From NCBI RefSeq assembly GCF_022965805.1, contig NC_133101.1:21361054-21425053 (forward strand): a stretch of DNA of 64,000 nt, read 5' to 3'. Under the pieces are notes generated by a model, which was not told the origin of the DNA, did no database searches, and saw only the letters and a program-made list of their open reading frames with translations. Source of the stretch: Primulina eburnea (taxonomy: Eukaryota > Streptophyta > Magnoliopsida > Lamiales > Gesneriaceae). How positions within the stretch are numbered: the first letter of the stretch is position 1; each line of letters opens with the position of its first letter. Shown in pieces: positions 1 to 12,288 of this stretch. A program made the translations under genes and the position numbers.

Positions 1-597
1 CTAGCTGGAACTGTTGCTAAACTTAGCGACGGGTGTTTCAAACCATAGCTAAATTTAAATTTAGCGAGGGTAACATATGAAACCGTCGCTAAATATTGAC
101 TGATTTTTTAAAAAAATTAGAAACTACGACAACGTTTTTTGAAAAACCGTTGTCTTTAATCAAATAAAACACTTAGAAATGACAACGTTTTAAAAAACCG
201 TTGTCGTAGTTAGAAAACCATCCGAAAGACAACGGTTTACACAAACCATTGTCTTTGACCCTTGATAGAATCTTATATAGACAACGGTTTTTGAAAAAAC
301 GTTGTTGTAGCTCAAAAAAAACTATTCGAAAGACAACAGTTTTTAATAACCGTTGTTGTAGTTTAAAAAAAACTGCTCATAGACAACGGTTGTTAAAACC
401 GTTGTTGTAGCCCAAAAAAAAAAGCTCTTAGACAACAGTTTTTAAAACCCGTTGTTGTAACAAAAAAAAAACGCTCATAGACAATGGTTTTTAAAAAACC
501 GTTGTCGTAGAGACATCAAAGACAACGGTTTTTAGAAACCGTTGTCGTAGACACATAAAAGACAACGGTTTTTTAAAAACCGTTGTCTATAAGCGGA
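1..597. repeat. Array of about 57-bp hairpin units (CACTA-like subterminal repeats)
   Basis: At least ten successive imperfect palindromes are visible. Each has an arm GACAACGGTTTT, a short A/T centre and the complementary arm AAAACCGTTGTC, often followed by GTAG. They start at about 128, 181, 228, 280, 333, 381, 432, 480, 521 and 561, and spacers are A-rich. Two related units with AGCGACGG/CCGTCGCT arms lie at 28-94. Such tandem inverted subterminal motifs are typical of plant CACTA (En/Spm) elements, where they bind the transposase. No CACTA terminus is visible, so the class is inferred and the element probably starts left of the window. Confidence 0.6.
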
Positions 598-2422
598 GTT
601 TTTTAGGCTACGACTTATTTCAGCATGACTTATCCTTTGCCTTTGCCTACTGAAACTCTTAGTATCTCAACAAAATAAAAAGATAATACAACAAAGTTCT
701 GGAAAATATTATTTTCCAGTTTACTAACTCTTCTCAAATAAGTCATAACGCGATAATGATTGTAGAGAGAGTAAGAAATAGTCAGCACAAAATGATCTCA
801 AAGGGTCAGATAACTTAAGTGAAGCGTGTGCTGCTTTTCTGTATGTTGAGCCTTAAAGATGATAAGAAAATTTGAGTGCTCAAATCAACGTTCGTATGTT
901 AGAAAACAGGCTCGTAGTTTTTTGGTAACTTGTAAATGTCGTTGATCTCATTTATTTGTAGAAATCTTGAATCCGACGTCTATAAATAAAAACGACTTCT
1001 TTGGCTTCTGATAAGATCAGCTTTATTGCTAAAAGAGTTCCTGCAAAAAGGCTTCAAAACAATCAGTCTTATTTTATACCAAAATATGTAAGACGCATAA
1101 ATGACTTTGTTCAGCATTAATGAAGCATTTAATACTGGTACTAGGTAAAGTAACGGTAACATTTAATATATCAATGATGGGTTCTGTTTCTAGCAGTGAG
1201 TCAAGTTCTGCTTCTATTTTTCTAAACTGATAAGTACTCGAAGAGTACTGCTTAGTTAAGGCGACAAAAGAACTTCTATTTTTATACATTCTTCTGGTTT
1301 TACTTAACGAGATATACTGGTTTTGAATATCATCACCACAATTAAGTCTATCAATTTTTCATAGAAGTCTATCATTTGAAAAAGTTATTAAAAGTCGTCA
1401 AAACTCTGAATTGAATACATCCCACTTATTTTCGAGTTTGGGTGGAGAGGTAGCATTCTCTTTGCGCGATACACAACAATTTTTGTATTATTTATTTGTT
1501 TTAATTTTTCATTAAAACATCAAAAAATATTACAACACGATCTTTTAATAATTTAATGTTCGAAAAGTGGTTTGAGTGAAAAAAATTAAGGAAATAAAAA
1601 AGTGAAAAAATTATAATTTACGAATAATTTTTTAAATATAAAATCATTAATATATATATGTAACTAAATATATATTATAAGTTGAATATTGTTGTTCTAT
1701 AAATATATAATATTTTATTTTTCAGAAAATCGACAAAAAAATATCTGACAATAAAAACAAGTCAGAATAATTAATCAAAAAAATGATAAAAATCAATTGT
1801 GGTGATGAAAACATACTGAATGCAACTTCTCTTTATCTTATGCTTGAACAAATATGAGGAAAACTCATAAATAGAGATTTTATTTCAAGGACATGCATAA
1901 TGGAAGCCGTTTTAAAAAAATTAAACTATACCGACAATATCAAAAAAATGAAATAAACAATTTCCCAGAAGTTACCATGGATCAGAACTTGTTCATAGAT
2001 AGAATTTGATCTATTACAAACAAGACAAAACAAATCTTAATTTGTAGAATGTTATTCAATTCAGAGTTTTGATATGTTTAAACTTAAATTCAAAATATTT
2101 GGAGACATAAGTCGGGTTTGCTAGCATATATCATCTACTGCGACATATGTCCGACTTTTTTAAAATAAAATCAAGTAAAAAGTTACAATTATATTTATAA
2201 TAACTTTTAATATCTTTAATTTTTATCAAAACAGAGATTAAATAAAAAAAGTTCAAAATATTATTTTTCTTATAACAAAGGAAACACGATCAAATTAACA
2301 AAAGTACTAGTCATTGTCTCATTGAGACATTCTCTATAAAGTTCTATATTATTAATTGTAAGACTTGGTTAAAAAATATCCCACACTTGAATAATTAATT
2401 ATATGCTGATAAACAAAATAAT
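598..2422. other. AT-rich intergenic DNA, no gene recognised
   Basis: No convincing coding region, RNA gene or element terminus was found. Short open frames at 980-1289 have no recognisable composition or motif. A 13-bp inverted match (CATCACCACAATT near 1330 and its complement near 1795) is the only structure noticed. Confidence 0.5.
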
Positions 2423-2759
2423 TGTGGCGCCCGGTTTAGGATTTCATAATTATTCTCTTACTATGTGCCACATTTTTTTACAATCTTTCTTTATTGAACT
2501 TCTATTTTAATTTTCACCATTGTTATTATTAGAAAGATATTGTAGATAAAAACTTAAATATTTTCTACTATAATTTAAAGATTATCAGCCACCTCTGTGG
2601 CGTCCGGTTTAGGAATTCATAATTATTCCCTTACTAAGTGCTACATTTTTTTACAATCTTTCTTTATTGAACTTCTATTTTTATTTTTACCATTGTTATT
2701 ATTAGAAAGATATTGTAGATAAAAATTTAAATATTTTCTACTATAATTTAAAGATTATC
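2423..2759. repeat. 173-bp tandem duplication of the LTR end
   Basis: The stretch 2423-2586 recurs at 2596-2759 with few substitutions. Both copies start TGTGGCG(C/T)CCGGTTTAGGA and end at AAAGATTATC. The duplicated segment is the U5 end of the minus-strand solo LTR, so two alternative LTR ends are present. The flanking-site match supports 2423 as the real one. Confidence 0.85.
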
Positions 2760-3753
2760 TACAAATATTTACATTCTTATTTCAAACATGTACAATTATT
2801 TTACAGCGGAAGTTTAACATTCATATGTACAATATTACAGCGGAAGTTTAACATTCATTTAAAAACAGATCATCCCCACTTTCAAATGCTCTTGTTTCAG
2901 CTTCAGTTATTTTCCTCTTGTTCCAATTCGGGGGTTCCTGTGTCTAGAAATTACAATAGACGAAAAGAAATAGAGGGTTAAGTCTTTGAGAACTTAGTGA
3001 GTTTAAATTAGTATATGGCTTTTAAAAAGCACTTCATCATAATTATGCATGAAATAATATACATAACGATTTAGATATTATGAATGCTATGCAATGAAAT
3101 AATAGATAAATGAAAATTCCATAAATTAACATTGGTGGCTCTAAGTGAGCAATTTTTACGAGCCGGGTGAACCATTATCCGAACCACAATATTCGGTGCG
3201 CGTTGTTAAGATGAACCATATACCCGGGACTTTTGACCCGTTGTTCATTGGACTCATTTTCCGGGCCGAAGCAACGTTGTCCAGTGAACTCAATTTCCGG
3301 ACCGAAATCCGTTGTCCATGACTCCATTCATTAATGGTATATCAATCCATTCATAGATATGCAAGAAAATATATCAGTAATTGAAATGAACAATGGATGA
3401 TTTTTAAACATTAAATAAATGCTATTGAAATTTCCAGGCCAAATGCCAAAAGTTTTAATAGAAGAATGAATAGTAATTTTCTTACCTGATAACTTACAGT
3501 TTAGGCTTGATTAATAATCTGAGTTGATGAAGCAAGTCCTAAAAATATATTATGAACGATATTTATATGTTAGAGTTTTTAAGTAACTAGCTGATCATTT
3601 CCAGATTATTTTTTTGTTCAAAATTTAACCCTGTTGATTTTACTTAAGTTTGAAAAATTCATATTAATTAGAATATATATCCAAACATTACGAAAGTTGG
3701 CCAAAAAGTCGAAAATATCACCAGGAACGTTCGGCCGTCGGAAAATCGCCGAT

Positions 3754-3796
3754 CCGGCGGCGCGTGAGTGGCCTTCCGATGGTCACGCGCGGCCGG
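3754..3796. repeat. GC-rich hairpin inside the solo LTR
   Basis: The arm CCGGCGGCGCGTGA (3754-3767) faces TCACGCGCGGCCGG (3783-3796), a 14-bp stem with one mismatch and a 15-nt loop, in AT-rich surroundings. It parallels the GC-rich hairpins in the other LTR families of this window. Confidence 0.85.
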
Positions 3797-5708
3797 TTTT
3801 TTTCCAGCATATGTAAATTTTGAAGATCTTTAATTCTTCCGTTGAAAGTTTTGTCAAATTTCTACCCGATCAACACCAGAATTAAATATCGCCGTATGGT
3901 TAACTAAGGTATTCCGACATTCCGAAAATGTTAGTTCCGGCAATATTTTGGAACGACGGACGGTATCTACCTCATCTATGCAACAAGAGGTACAACTTTT
4001 ATATTCAAGCCGACCTCTAGTTTGGTGTGTAGCTATAAGAAAAATGAGCGAAAAGTACCTAGCTTGAATACGGGATACCGTTGCGGTTTTGCAGAATGTC
4101 TTTATTTGATTTTTTGGTTTTTGAGCGATCATCTTACGTCACCTCCAGTGCTATGTTGCTTTACGATATGAGGTGAGTAGTTTGTGATTTATTGGGAATT
4201 TTCGGAAAGGGTTTAACTTTTTTTCTTCTATTTTTCTTCTCTTTTTTTCCCTTCCTCTTTTTTTTCTTCCTTCCTTCCTCTCGGCTGGTCTTGGTATCGT
4301 GAGTTTGAAGAGATTCAGCTATATTTATAGCTGAAAATTCATACTTATCTTATTAATTTATTATTATTATTTTATTTTTATTTATTATTATTTTTTTATT
4401 GAATAAAAAAATGTTATGTTTATCCAAACTTAATATTATTATATTCATGTATCTAATTATTGAACCTGATTATCTTATATTGAACTTAATAATTATTGTA
4501 ATTAATTACTTAACATATATGTTGAGTTTAATTATAATATTTTATTATATTTTGGGTATTTGATTTTGGAATGGGAACCTCGTAGTGATTGATGAATTTT
4601 TAAGTGTATTGTGATGTATTTTAATGTCTTTCTAGATACTTTGGACAAGTAAAATTTGTACCGAAAAATAATGTGATAAAATTTTAAAAGGGAAAATAGT
4701 AAAATTTATAAAATGCATTTATGCACTTTTGTTTTTACGGTGTCACAAGAATAATGTATAATTTGTCAATATAGACTTAATTATGTTCCTGATTATACAT
4801 TAAGGCTCTGTTTGGTATGTGTGATGGGATAAGTAAATGATTAGTAATTAGATTGATTGCAGAATGAGAGATATAAATTAATAGTATGGTGGGATAAATA
4901 TATAATATGGTGTTTGATATAATTTTAAAATGATGGATTAATTTTGTAAATTTTATTGTAATGACCAAGATGCTTCAAATGCTAATTAAATATATATTCT
5001 TAAAATAATTGGATAGATAATTAAATATTTATAATTATAATTACATTTATTAAAATTAATTTAAATATATTTATTAGAAATGTAAATATGCATTTACTTT
5101 AATAACTAAAATAGTAATAATATTTTGAATGTTAATATTAAATAAAGTTTAATTAATAATTACAATATTATTGTTTTTTTTAAATAATTATAAATATTCT
5201 TAAAATAATTTGATAGATAATTAAATATTTATATTTATTAAAATTAATTTATATATATTTAGAAATATATTTGTAAATATGCATTTAAATAATATTAAAA
5301 TAGTAATAATATTTTGAATATTAATTTTATTTTTATATTTATTAGAAAAATATTTGTAGATTGTGTATTTTTTAATAAACGACAAAATAATATTTGACAT
5401 GATATAAAATGAGTTCCGAAGTTCAAATTCTTTATATATATATTTAAATTTTTGGGATAATTGAAATGTCATAAAGTAGAAAAAGAAGTCGCATAAAAAT
5501 TTGTTGCAGATTGTTTTCAATGGTCGGTCTTTAATGGTGGCTGTTACAAAAGGGTACACTACAAATGAGCTACTTGTCAAAGCAAAACAAGAATGTCAAA
5601 GGAACCAAACACTAATTGATAATTATGAGTTTCACTAATAAACTGCAAAGATCTAAGAGTTTCCCCTAATTCACAGAGGAAAAAACAATAGCACCCAGCT
5701 ATTAAACA

Positions 5709-7481
5709 TGTAAGGACCGTGTATCGTATTATCGTAAATCTCATATGATTATCGATAATTAATGAACTTGTCATGTGATTATACATTTGATGTATATTAT
5801 GACAATGAAATTGGAAAATGAATATTGAATATGAATTGATGTTGTACGAATTGATTTGAGAGGCCGGACGCCAATTTAGTACAAACTTAAAATTTGTACA
5901 GAACATGTGGCGCCCGGGCGGTAGAAAATGACCGCCCGAGCGCCAGGGAATGAAAACTTGATATTCGGGCAGAACACCTCGCGCCCGAGCGGTAATTTTT
6001 GACCGCTCGAGCGCGGTGTAAGTTGAAACTGGGGGCAGAATGTCTCGCGCTCGGGCGCGAGAATTCTACCGCCCGAGCGCGGTAGCGGTGAGGTGATAAG
6101 AACAATTCTTTCCTCCGTTTCTTTCATTTCATTTCAGAGGCTTCGAGGGAAACACGAGAGATTTTAATTTTCTATCGTTCAAATCGACTTCGAGACGCAG
6201 TCTAAACGCGAAACAAATTATATATTTGTTATCTGCGCGTTGAGGGCTTCTGACTGAGGTAATTTTCTTCCAGTTCCATCAGCTTTAAATATCAAGGTGC
6301 TGGAATATTATGTATTTGAAGTTGAATTTCTGATATGTAGTAGAATATCCGACAATAAACTCGTATTCGAAGTCGGAATTGAATTATGATTTGATATGAA
6401 TTTTTGAAGTTTCAAATGATATTTGAAACTCATATTAATGATTTTGGAGTATGTTATTGATTGAAATGAGTATGTAATTGATGTAGATAAAGTGTATCTT
6501 CCAGCTACATCAATTGGAACGAAGAATTGAGGTATGTTGCGACCGGGTAACATACGACAGGTATCTGTATTATATGATATATGATTGGATTGATTTGATT
6601 GGATTGGATTGGAATACGTGTCTATGTGCCTATTTGATGATTTGATGTGGCATACATGACATGGAGATTGGAGTATCGATGTATAAAATAAATGTTTTGT
6701 TAACACACGTCATTTTATGCATACATCGATACATGACATGCACGTTGAGCTATGATCCTTGGATACCCTGATATGATTTGATTGGATTCCGGGGTTTGTG
6801 AACACAATCGCTATGCCGGTATTATATGACCCGTAAAGCATAGACAATTGTGGCCCCATATGATTGGATATGAGATGTGGGATTGACGACGCTTCGTCGA
6901 CGTTGTCATATGTGTATTCCCATATCGGCCGGTGTGCCAGCTCGAGCATTGATTTGATTTGATAGCGATTGATTCTGACATGTGCTCAGTGGAGGGGCAT
7001 TTGACCTGATACCTCCACGACATACATGCATTGCATACCATATATCATTGTTTAGATATCTGTGGTATATATGATTGGTTGTTCCATACGGAGCTTTGCT
7101 CACCCCCAAGGGGAGCTGTTGTTGTCTTTGTGTGTGGACAATGGCAGGTACTCGAGGATATCAGGAGACCAGAGAGGGTACTTCTGGTGGGAGCCACAGC
7201 TTGGGCTGAGGTTTATGTTTTTGTCTTGTTCCCAGTATATATGTATATGTATCTATATACCGGAGAATGTCCTGAGGATATGAGATGTTTGTATGTGATT
7301 GGTTTTGATTATGTGTGGGCGTGTTTTATGTTTTTGAATTTAAATACTATTTTTAGTATTTAAATATCAGAAGAGATATTTTGGGCTCATTGTAAAGAAA
7401 TTTTAAACTCGTTTTCCGCTGTGATTACTTAACCCTAATCAAATTGTGTTGTAATAACGATTAGGAGCTAAGGGCCCCACA
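5709..7481 (+). repeat. 5' LTR of Tekay element 1
   Basis: The 1773-bp LTR begins TGTAAGG and ends CCCCACA, immediately before the primer binding site region. It is AT-rich except for the hairpin array at 5909-6082. A second stem-loop is visible at about 6809-6850 (CTATGCCGG facing CCGTAAAGCATAG). Confidence 0.95.
5909..6082. repeat. Three consecutive GC-rich hairpins in the 5' LTR
   Basis: Unit 1 pairs GGCGCCCGGGCGGT with ACCGCCCGAGCGCC (13 of 14). Unit 2, from about 5980, pairs GCGCCCGAGCGGT with ACCGCTCGAGCGC. Unit 3, from about 6044, pairs CGCGCTCGGGCG with CGCCCGAGCGCG. Spacing is about 64-71 bp, and loops are short and A/T-rich. The array lies about 200 bp into the LTR, just before a pyrimidine-rich stretch that may be the transcript start region. 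Confidence 0.9.
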
Positions 7482-7486
7482 CAGAG

Positions 7487-7498
7487 TGGTATCAGAGC
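7487..7498 (+). other. Primer binding site, tRNA-iMet
   Basis: TGGTATCAGAGC lies 5 bases after the LTR end and is complementary to the 3' end of plant initiator methionine tRNA, as is usual in plant LTR retrotransposons. Confidence 0.95.
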
Positions 7499-7693
7499 AT
7501 AGCTGGGAATGCTCTATTGAGTCTTGTATACACGTGAATAGGCACAAATGAATTGTGCGTATGTGTTTGTTTTATTTGTATTACTTGCTCTTATGTGATT
7601 TGATTTGAGTAAGTATCTGATGAGATTGATGATATGAGATGATGAGATTATGAATTGATATGAAATTGGTGATATTCATCTTTTGATTTGTAG

Positions 7694-10600
7694 ATGGATC
7701 ACACAAATGAAACTGCGAGTAGCAGTACTGAGAGGATTGTTGGACAATTTGAAGGATTGTCCATGGATGTTGTGATGGCTCGATTCCAGGATCTGAAACC
7801 ACCGAAGTTCTTTGGCACTGAGAGTGCTGAAAGAGCTGAGGCCTGGCTGAAGGATATCGAGCACTTGTTTAATATTGTTGAGTATTCCAAGGCTCGGAGA
7901 CTGAAACTTTCTCTCTATCAGTTGAAAGACCGAGCTAAATCTTGGTGGGAAGCCGCTGAGATTGGATTGAAAGAGGCCGGGACTGAAGTCACATGGGATG
8001 TCTTCAAGGCCCAGTTTTTGGAGCAGTATTCTCCTCTTTCCTATTATACTGCTCAGGAGAATGAATTCAATAATCTGCAGCAGGGAACGATGTCTGTTGC
8101 AGAGTATGCTTCGAAATTTTCTACGTTATTGAAGTATGCACCTCACGTGGCTGGGAATGCGAGGGCAAAATATAACAGGTTTGTAAATGGTTTACATCCT
8201 GTCTTGTATACATATGTTGTTTCTGGATTGCCTACCAGCTACGCAGAGGCAGTTGAACGAGCCAAGGCAGCCGAGGCTGGACTTAGGCGGGGAGGTCCAC
8301 AGTATACTCCTCCACCACCGGTGTCAGCTCAGCAGCCTACTTTGCGACCGAGGGGTAAGAAGTTCAAGAAGACTGGATCTGCTTCTTCGTCTTCTTCGAG
8401 CTCTAGTGGATCACAGCGAGGGAGTCCTGTGATTGCTCCCTACTGTAGTCATTGTGGAGGCAAACATACTATCGAGCAGTGTCGAGGTATGTTTGGTACT
8501 TGTTATCAATGTGGGCAGGAAGACCATTTCTCTCGAGTATGTCCGAACAGGGGTACGACTTCTGCTCAACCCCAGCCAGGATTTAGAGGTGGCCCTAGTA
8601 TGACGAGACCTGCTGTTCCTGTTCCATCTTTTCAGCAGTCGAATGTCCCACGATATCGAGGACCGGGTGGTCAGAGTGCCCCAGTTCCTCCTCAAGTGAG
8701 AGTGTATGCCATGACTGAGGATCAGGCGAGAGAAGCTCCTGGTGGTGTGATTGCAGGTATTTGCACGCTTTGCGATTATCCTGCACGTGTTTTATTTGAT
8801 ACAGGAGCATCTCATTCATTCATATCTCATGCATTTGTTGCATCTCACGATATTGAGTGTACCCCGTTGTATGATATTTTGTCGATAGCCACGCCAGCAG
8901 GGAAGATTATTTTGTCTGAGAAAGTTGTGCATAATTGTGTATTGATATACGAGGATAATGTGGTATTTCTGAATTTGATTGTCCTCCCTATGCACGACTT
9001 TGATTGTATTGTTGGCATGGATATCTTGATGACGAATCGAGCTACTGTTGATTGTTGTCATGGAGTGGTTCGATTTCGACCTATTGATGGACCCAAGTGG
9101 AATTTTTATGGCAAGGGTTCCCAAGCCAAAATTCCATTGGTATCTTCCTTGGAGATGTCTCGATTGTTGAATAGCGGAGATGAGGGTTATCTTATCTACG
9201 CTATTGATATTTCGAAGAATGAGTCTTCTTTATCTGAGATTCCTGTTGCGAAAGAATTTCCGGATGTATTTCCCGATGAGATTCCTGATTTTCCTCCTCA
9301 TCGAGAAGTTGAATTTGGTATTGATCTTGTGCCGGGGACTGCGCCTATATCTAAAGCTCCCTATCGCATGGCACCATTGGAATTGAAAGAATTGAAAGAA
9401 CAATTACAGGATCTTCTCGATAAGGGATATATTCGACCGAGTGTATCACCTTGGGGAGCTCCAGTTTTATTTGTTCGAAAGAAAGATGGTACGATGCGAA
9501 TGTGTATCGACTATAGGCAACTGAATCGGGTTACTGTGAAAAACAAGTACCCACTTCCGCGTATTGATGATTTGTTTGATCAGCTTCAAGGTACTTCTGT
9601 ATACTCGAAGATTGATCTTCGTTCTGGGTATCATCAAGTACGAGGTCGAGACGAAGATGTGCCCAAAACTGCTTTTCGTACGAGGTATGGCCACTATGAA
9701 TTTCTGGTTATGCCTTTTGGTCTTACGAATGCTCCTGCTATTTTTATGGACTTAAGGAATCGGGTCTTTCGAGATTATCTAGACCGATTCGTTATTGTTT
9801 TCATTGATGATATTCTTGTGTATTCGAAATCGAAAAAGGAGCATGCTGAACATCTGAGACTGGTACTTCAAACTCTTCGTACTAGTCATTTATACGCTAA
9901 ATTGTCCAAATGTGAATTCTGGATGGACAAAGTGGTATTTCTGGGCCACGTCATTACGAGACATGGCATATCTGTTGATCCTTCGAAGGTCGAAGCTGTT
10001 TTGAATTGGCCAAGACCTACGAATGTTCCTGAGATCCGTAGCTTCATGGGTTTAGCTGGATATTATCGTCGTTTTATTGAAGGATTTTCGAAAATAGCTA
10101 AACCGATTACTCAACTGACACAGAAGAATCAGCGATTCATTTGGTCAGATGAATGTGAAGCTAGTTTTCTTGAATTGAAGACGAGATTAACCACAGCACC
10201 TGTGCTTACTATTCCCTCAGGTACCGGAGGATTTGTGGTGTGTACAGATGCGTCTGGTAAAGGTTTGGGCTGTGTTCTGATGCAACATGGCAAGGTGGTT
10301 GCTTATGCGTCTCGTCAATTGAAATCTCATGAAACTCGTTATCCTGTTCATGATCTCGAATTGGCCGCCATTGTGTTTGCTTTGAAGATTTGGCGCCATT
10401 ACTTGTACGGAGAAAAGTTTGTTATCTATTCGGACCATAAAAGTCTGAAATATCTCTTTTCTCAATCTGATCTGAATATGAGGCAACGCAGGTGGATGGA
10501 TCTCCTGAAGGATTGTGATTGTGAGATTCAATATCACCCTGGATCGGTGAATGTTACTGCGGATGCCCTGAGCCGTAAAGTTTATGATTCTGTTCTAGCT

Positions 10601-10708
10601 TCTGTAGTGTCGCCAAGGTACATGATGATATATGTACTTCTGGTTGGACTTTTCACTCGAATTGGAATTCTGTCACTGTTTCAGCATTGCAAATTGAGCC
10701 GAATTTGA
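7694..10708 (+). CDS. Tekay gag-protease-RT-RNase H polyprotein
   Basis: A 1004-codon frame starts at the first suitable ATG after the primer site. Residues 1 to about 200 are a retrotransposon gag domain. Two cysteine/histidine clusters follow at about 251-286, the second a CCHC knuckle ([14 protein letters not shown]). The protease motif [10 protein letters not shown] has its catalytic Asp at about 369. RT runs from about 560, with [10 protein letters not shown] near 618 and the FIDD active site at 703-706. RNase H has the TDASG motif (Asp about 852) and ends at the usual ADALSRK. Related elements normally continue into integrase in the same frame. Here a single -1 or +2 shift between about 10610 and 10650 moves the integrase to another frame, and the last 20 or so residues of this frame are out-of-frame sequence. 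The integrase frame overlaps this one by 22 bases. Regulation would come from the 5' LTR. Confidence 0.93.
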   Translation: MDHTNETASSSTERIVGQFEGLSMDVVMARFQDLKPPKFFGTESAERAEAWLKDIEHLFNIVEYSKARRLKLSLYQLKDRAKSWWEAAEIGLKEAGTEVTWDVFKAQFLEQYSPLSYYTAQENEFNNLQQGTMSVAEYASKFSTLLKYAPHVAGNARAKYNRFVNGLHPVLYTYVVSGLPTSYAEAVERAKAAEAGLRRGGPQYTPPPPVSAQQPTLRPRGKKFKKTGSASSSSSSSSGSQRGSPVIAPYCSHCGGKHTIEQCRGMFGTCYQCGQEDHFSRVCPNRGTTSAQPQPGFRGGPSMTRPAVPVPSFQQSNVPRYRGPGGQSAPVPPQVRVYAMTEDQAREAPGGVIAGICTLCDYPARVLFDTGASHSFISHAFVASHDIECTPLYDILSIATPAGKIILSEKVVHNCVLIYEDNVVFLNLIVLPMHDFDCIVGMDILMTNRATVDCCHGVVRFRPIDGPKWNFYGKGSQAKIPLVSSLEMSRLLNSGDEGYLIYAIDISKNESSLSEIPVAKEFPDVFPDEIPDFPPHREVEFGIDLVPGTAPISKAPYRMAPLELKELKEQLQDLLDKGYIRPSVSPWGAPVLFVRKKDGTMRMCIDYRQLNRVTVKNKYPLPRIDDLFDQLQGTSVYSKIDLRSGYHQVRGRDEDVPKTAFRTRYGHYEFLVMPFGLTNAPAIFMDLRNRVFRDYLDRFVIVFIDDILVYSKSKKEHAEHLRLVLQTLRTSHLYAKLSKCEFWMDKVVFLGHVITRHGISVDPSKVEAVLNWPRPTNVPEIRSFMGLAGYYRRFIEGFSKIAKPITQLTQKNQRFIWSDECEASFLELKTRLTTAPVLTIPSGTGGFVVCTDASGKGLGCVLMQHGKVVAYASRQLKSHETRYPVHDLELAAIVFALKIWRHYLYGEKFVIYSDHKSLKYLFSQSDLNMRQRRWMDLLKDCDCEIQYHPGSVNVTADALSRKVYDSVLASVVSPRYMMIYVLLVGLFTRIGILSLFQHCKLSRI

Positions 10709-12210
10709 TATCGAAAATACGAAAGGCCCAACGAAGCGATGCTCAGATCCAAAAGTCGAAAGAACTGGTATCTACTGGACATCAGTCTGGATTTCAGATT
10801 TCTTCTGATGGTTCTTTACGACTTAATGGTCGGCTGGTAGTTCCTGATGACTCTGATTTGAAATTGGCCCTTCTTCGAGAAGCACATGGTAGCAAATATA
10901 ATATTCACCCTGGAGGTCGAAAGATGTATTTGACCTTGATACCTCAATTCTGGTGGAGACGTATGAAGAAGGACATTGCTGAATTTATTTCGAAATGTCT
11001 TGTCTGTCAGCAAGTGAAAGCCGAGAGAATGAAACCGGGGGGATTGCTCCATAGTCTTGAAATCCCGAAATGGAATTGGGAACATATTCCTATGGATTTT
11101 GTGACTCATTTACCTCGTTCGCCCAAGGGCTGTGATGCTATTTGGGTGATTATTGATCGGCTTTCGAAATCTGCACATTTTATTCCGTATGAACGGACTT
11201 ATCCTTATAAGAGAATGGCCCGTTTATACATTGAGAATGTTGTGAGACTGCACGGGGTGCCAGTCTCGATTGTATCTGATCGTGATCCCAGATTTGCTTC
11301 TAAATTCTGGGGTAGTTTTCAGGAAGCGATGGGTACGCGTTTGGCTATGAGTACTGCTTATCATCCTCAAACTGATGGCCAAACCGAGCGTACGATTCAA
11401 ACGTTAGAAGATATGTTGCGTGCTGTGGTGATGGACTTTAGAATGGGATGGCAAGATGCCTTACCATTGGTTGAATTTTCTTATAACAATAGCTTTCAGA
11501 CGAGTATCGGTATGGCTCCGTTTGAAGCTCTATATGGGAGACGATGTAGATCACCGTTATTCTGGGATGAGATTGGTGAGAAACAATTGACTGGACCTGA
11601 AATGATACAGGAAATGAACGATAAGGTTCAGTTAATTCGGCAGCGGATGAAAGCTGCTCAGGATCGTCAAACAAGTTATGCGAATAAACGAAGACGACCC
11701 TTGGAATTCCAGAAAGGTGACAGAGTGTTTTTGAAGATATCTCCCTTTAGAGGCACTGTTCGATTCGGCATGCGAGGGAAGTTATCTCCTCGATATGTTG
11801 GTCCATACGAGATTCTGGATCGAGTTGGTGATCTTGCATATCGATTGGCATTGCCACCAGCTCTATCTGCTATTCACGATGTGTTTCATGTTTCTATGTT
11901 GAGGAAATATGAACCTGATCCATCACATGTACTTGCACCTGATGAGGTTGAGCTGGATCCTTCTCTTTCCTATGTTGAACAACCTGTTCGCATTATGGAT
12001 CGAAAGGAAAAGATATTGAGAAATAAATCGATTCCTCTGGTACGAGTGCAATGGACACGACATGGTGTTGAAGAATCGACGTGGGAATTGGAGAGCAAGA
12101 TGCGAGATTCGTATCCACATTTGTTTGATTCTATGACATCTGTTCCATTGTATTCGATGTATTCTGATCCTTATTCTGATTTTAGTTTTGATATGTACTA
12201 TAACTGGTGA
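10687..12210 (+). CDS. Tekay integrase with C-terminal chromodomain-like segment
   Basis: This 507-codon frame is the integrase half of the polyprotein, displaced by the upstream frameshift, so its ATG is probably not a natural start. The HHCC zinc-binding residues are H67, H74, C104 and C107. The catalytic triad is D137, D198 (in [10 protein letters not shown]) and E234 (in [10 protein letters not shown]), with the expected 35 residues between the last two. A GPY-type region ([10 protein letters not shown]) is followed by a chromodomain-like segment at about 430-478 ending [17 protein letters not shown]. In chromoviruses this domain is thought to direct insertion into heterochromatin. The triad and zinc residues are all present, so the enzyme itself looks intact. 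Confidence 0.93.
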   Translation: MQIEPNLISKIRKAQRSDAQIQKSKELVSTGHQSGFQISSDGSLRLNGRLVVPDDSDLKLALLREAHGSKYNIHPGGRKMYLTLIPQFWWRRMKKDIAEFISKCLVCQQVKAERMKPGGLLHSLEIPKWNWEHIPMDFVTHLPRSPKGCDAIWVIIDRLSKSAHFIPYERTYPYKRMARLYIENVVRLHGVPVSIVSDRDPRFASKFWGSFQEAMGTRLAMSTAYHPQTDGQTERTIQTLEDMLRAVVMDFRMGWQDALPLVEFSYNNSFQTSIGMAPFEALYGRRCRSPLFWDEIGEKQLTGPEMIQEMNDKVQLIRQRMKAAQDRQTSYANKRRRPLEFQKGDRVFLKISPFRGTVRFGMRGKLSPRYVGPYEILDRVGDLAYRLALPPALSAIHDVFHVSMLRKYEPDPSHVLAPDEVELDPSLSYVEQPVRIMDRKEKILRNKSIPLVRVQWTRHGVEESTWELESKMRDSYPHLFDSMTSVPLYSMYSDPYSDFSFDMYYNW

Positions 12211-12274
12211 CATATATATGTTTGCCAATGTTATGTATATAGAGATGTTTGAGATTTCGAGGACGAAATCTTTT

Positions 12275-12288
12275 AAGTGGGGGAGAAA
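12275..12288 (+). other. Polypurine tract
   Basis: AAGTGGGGGAGAAA directly precedes the 3' LTR start TGTAAGG, the standard plus-strand priming position. The upstream phrase TTTCGAGGACGAAAT is shared, with small changes, by the second Tekay element. Confidence 0.9.

Larger units (their letters stand above)
2423..4747 (-). mobile_element. Ty3/gypsy solo LTR, reverse orientation
   Basis: Read on the minus strand it begins TGTGACACCG (at 4747) and ends CGGGCGCCACA (at 2423), the TG...CA ends of a gypsy LTR. It contains the sequence TTCCGCTGTAA also found near the 3' end of the Tekay-type LTR downstream. Flanks are ATAAT on the left and AGAAT on the right, a 4/5 match, so the target duplication is imperfect. 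No gag-pol is attached and no partner LTR is in the window, which fits LTR-LTR recombination. Its terminal 173 bp is duplicated, and it carries one GC-rich hairpin. Confidence 0.65.

Noticed and set aside
1..597. CRISPR array
   Set aside because: Regular palindromic units invite the idea, but spacers are short, A-rich and similar, arms are degenerate and the context is a plant nuclear genome.
5876..6127. Pro/Arg-rich minus-strand frames over the LTR hairpins (also 12456-12707)
   Set aside because: They are by-products of the GC-rich palindromes and occur in every frame of the array.
6308..7363. Several 60-130-codon frames within the Tekay LTRs on both strands
   Set aside because: They are identical in both LTRs, lack motifs and are caused by low stop density in repeated GATTTGATTGG sequence.
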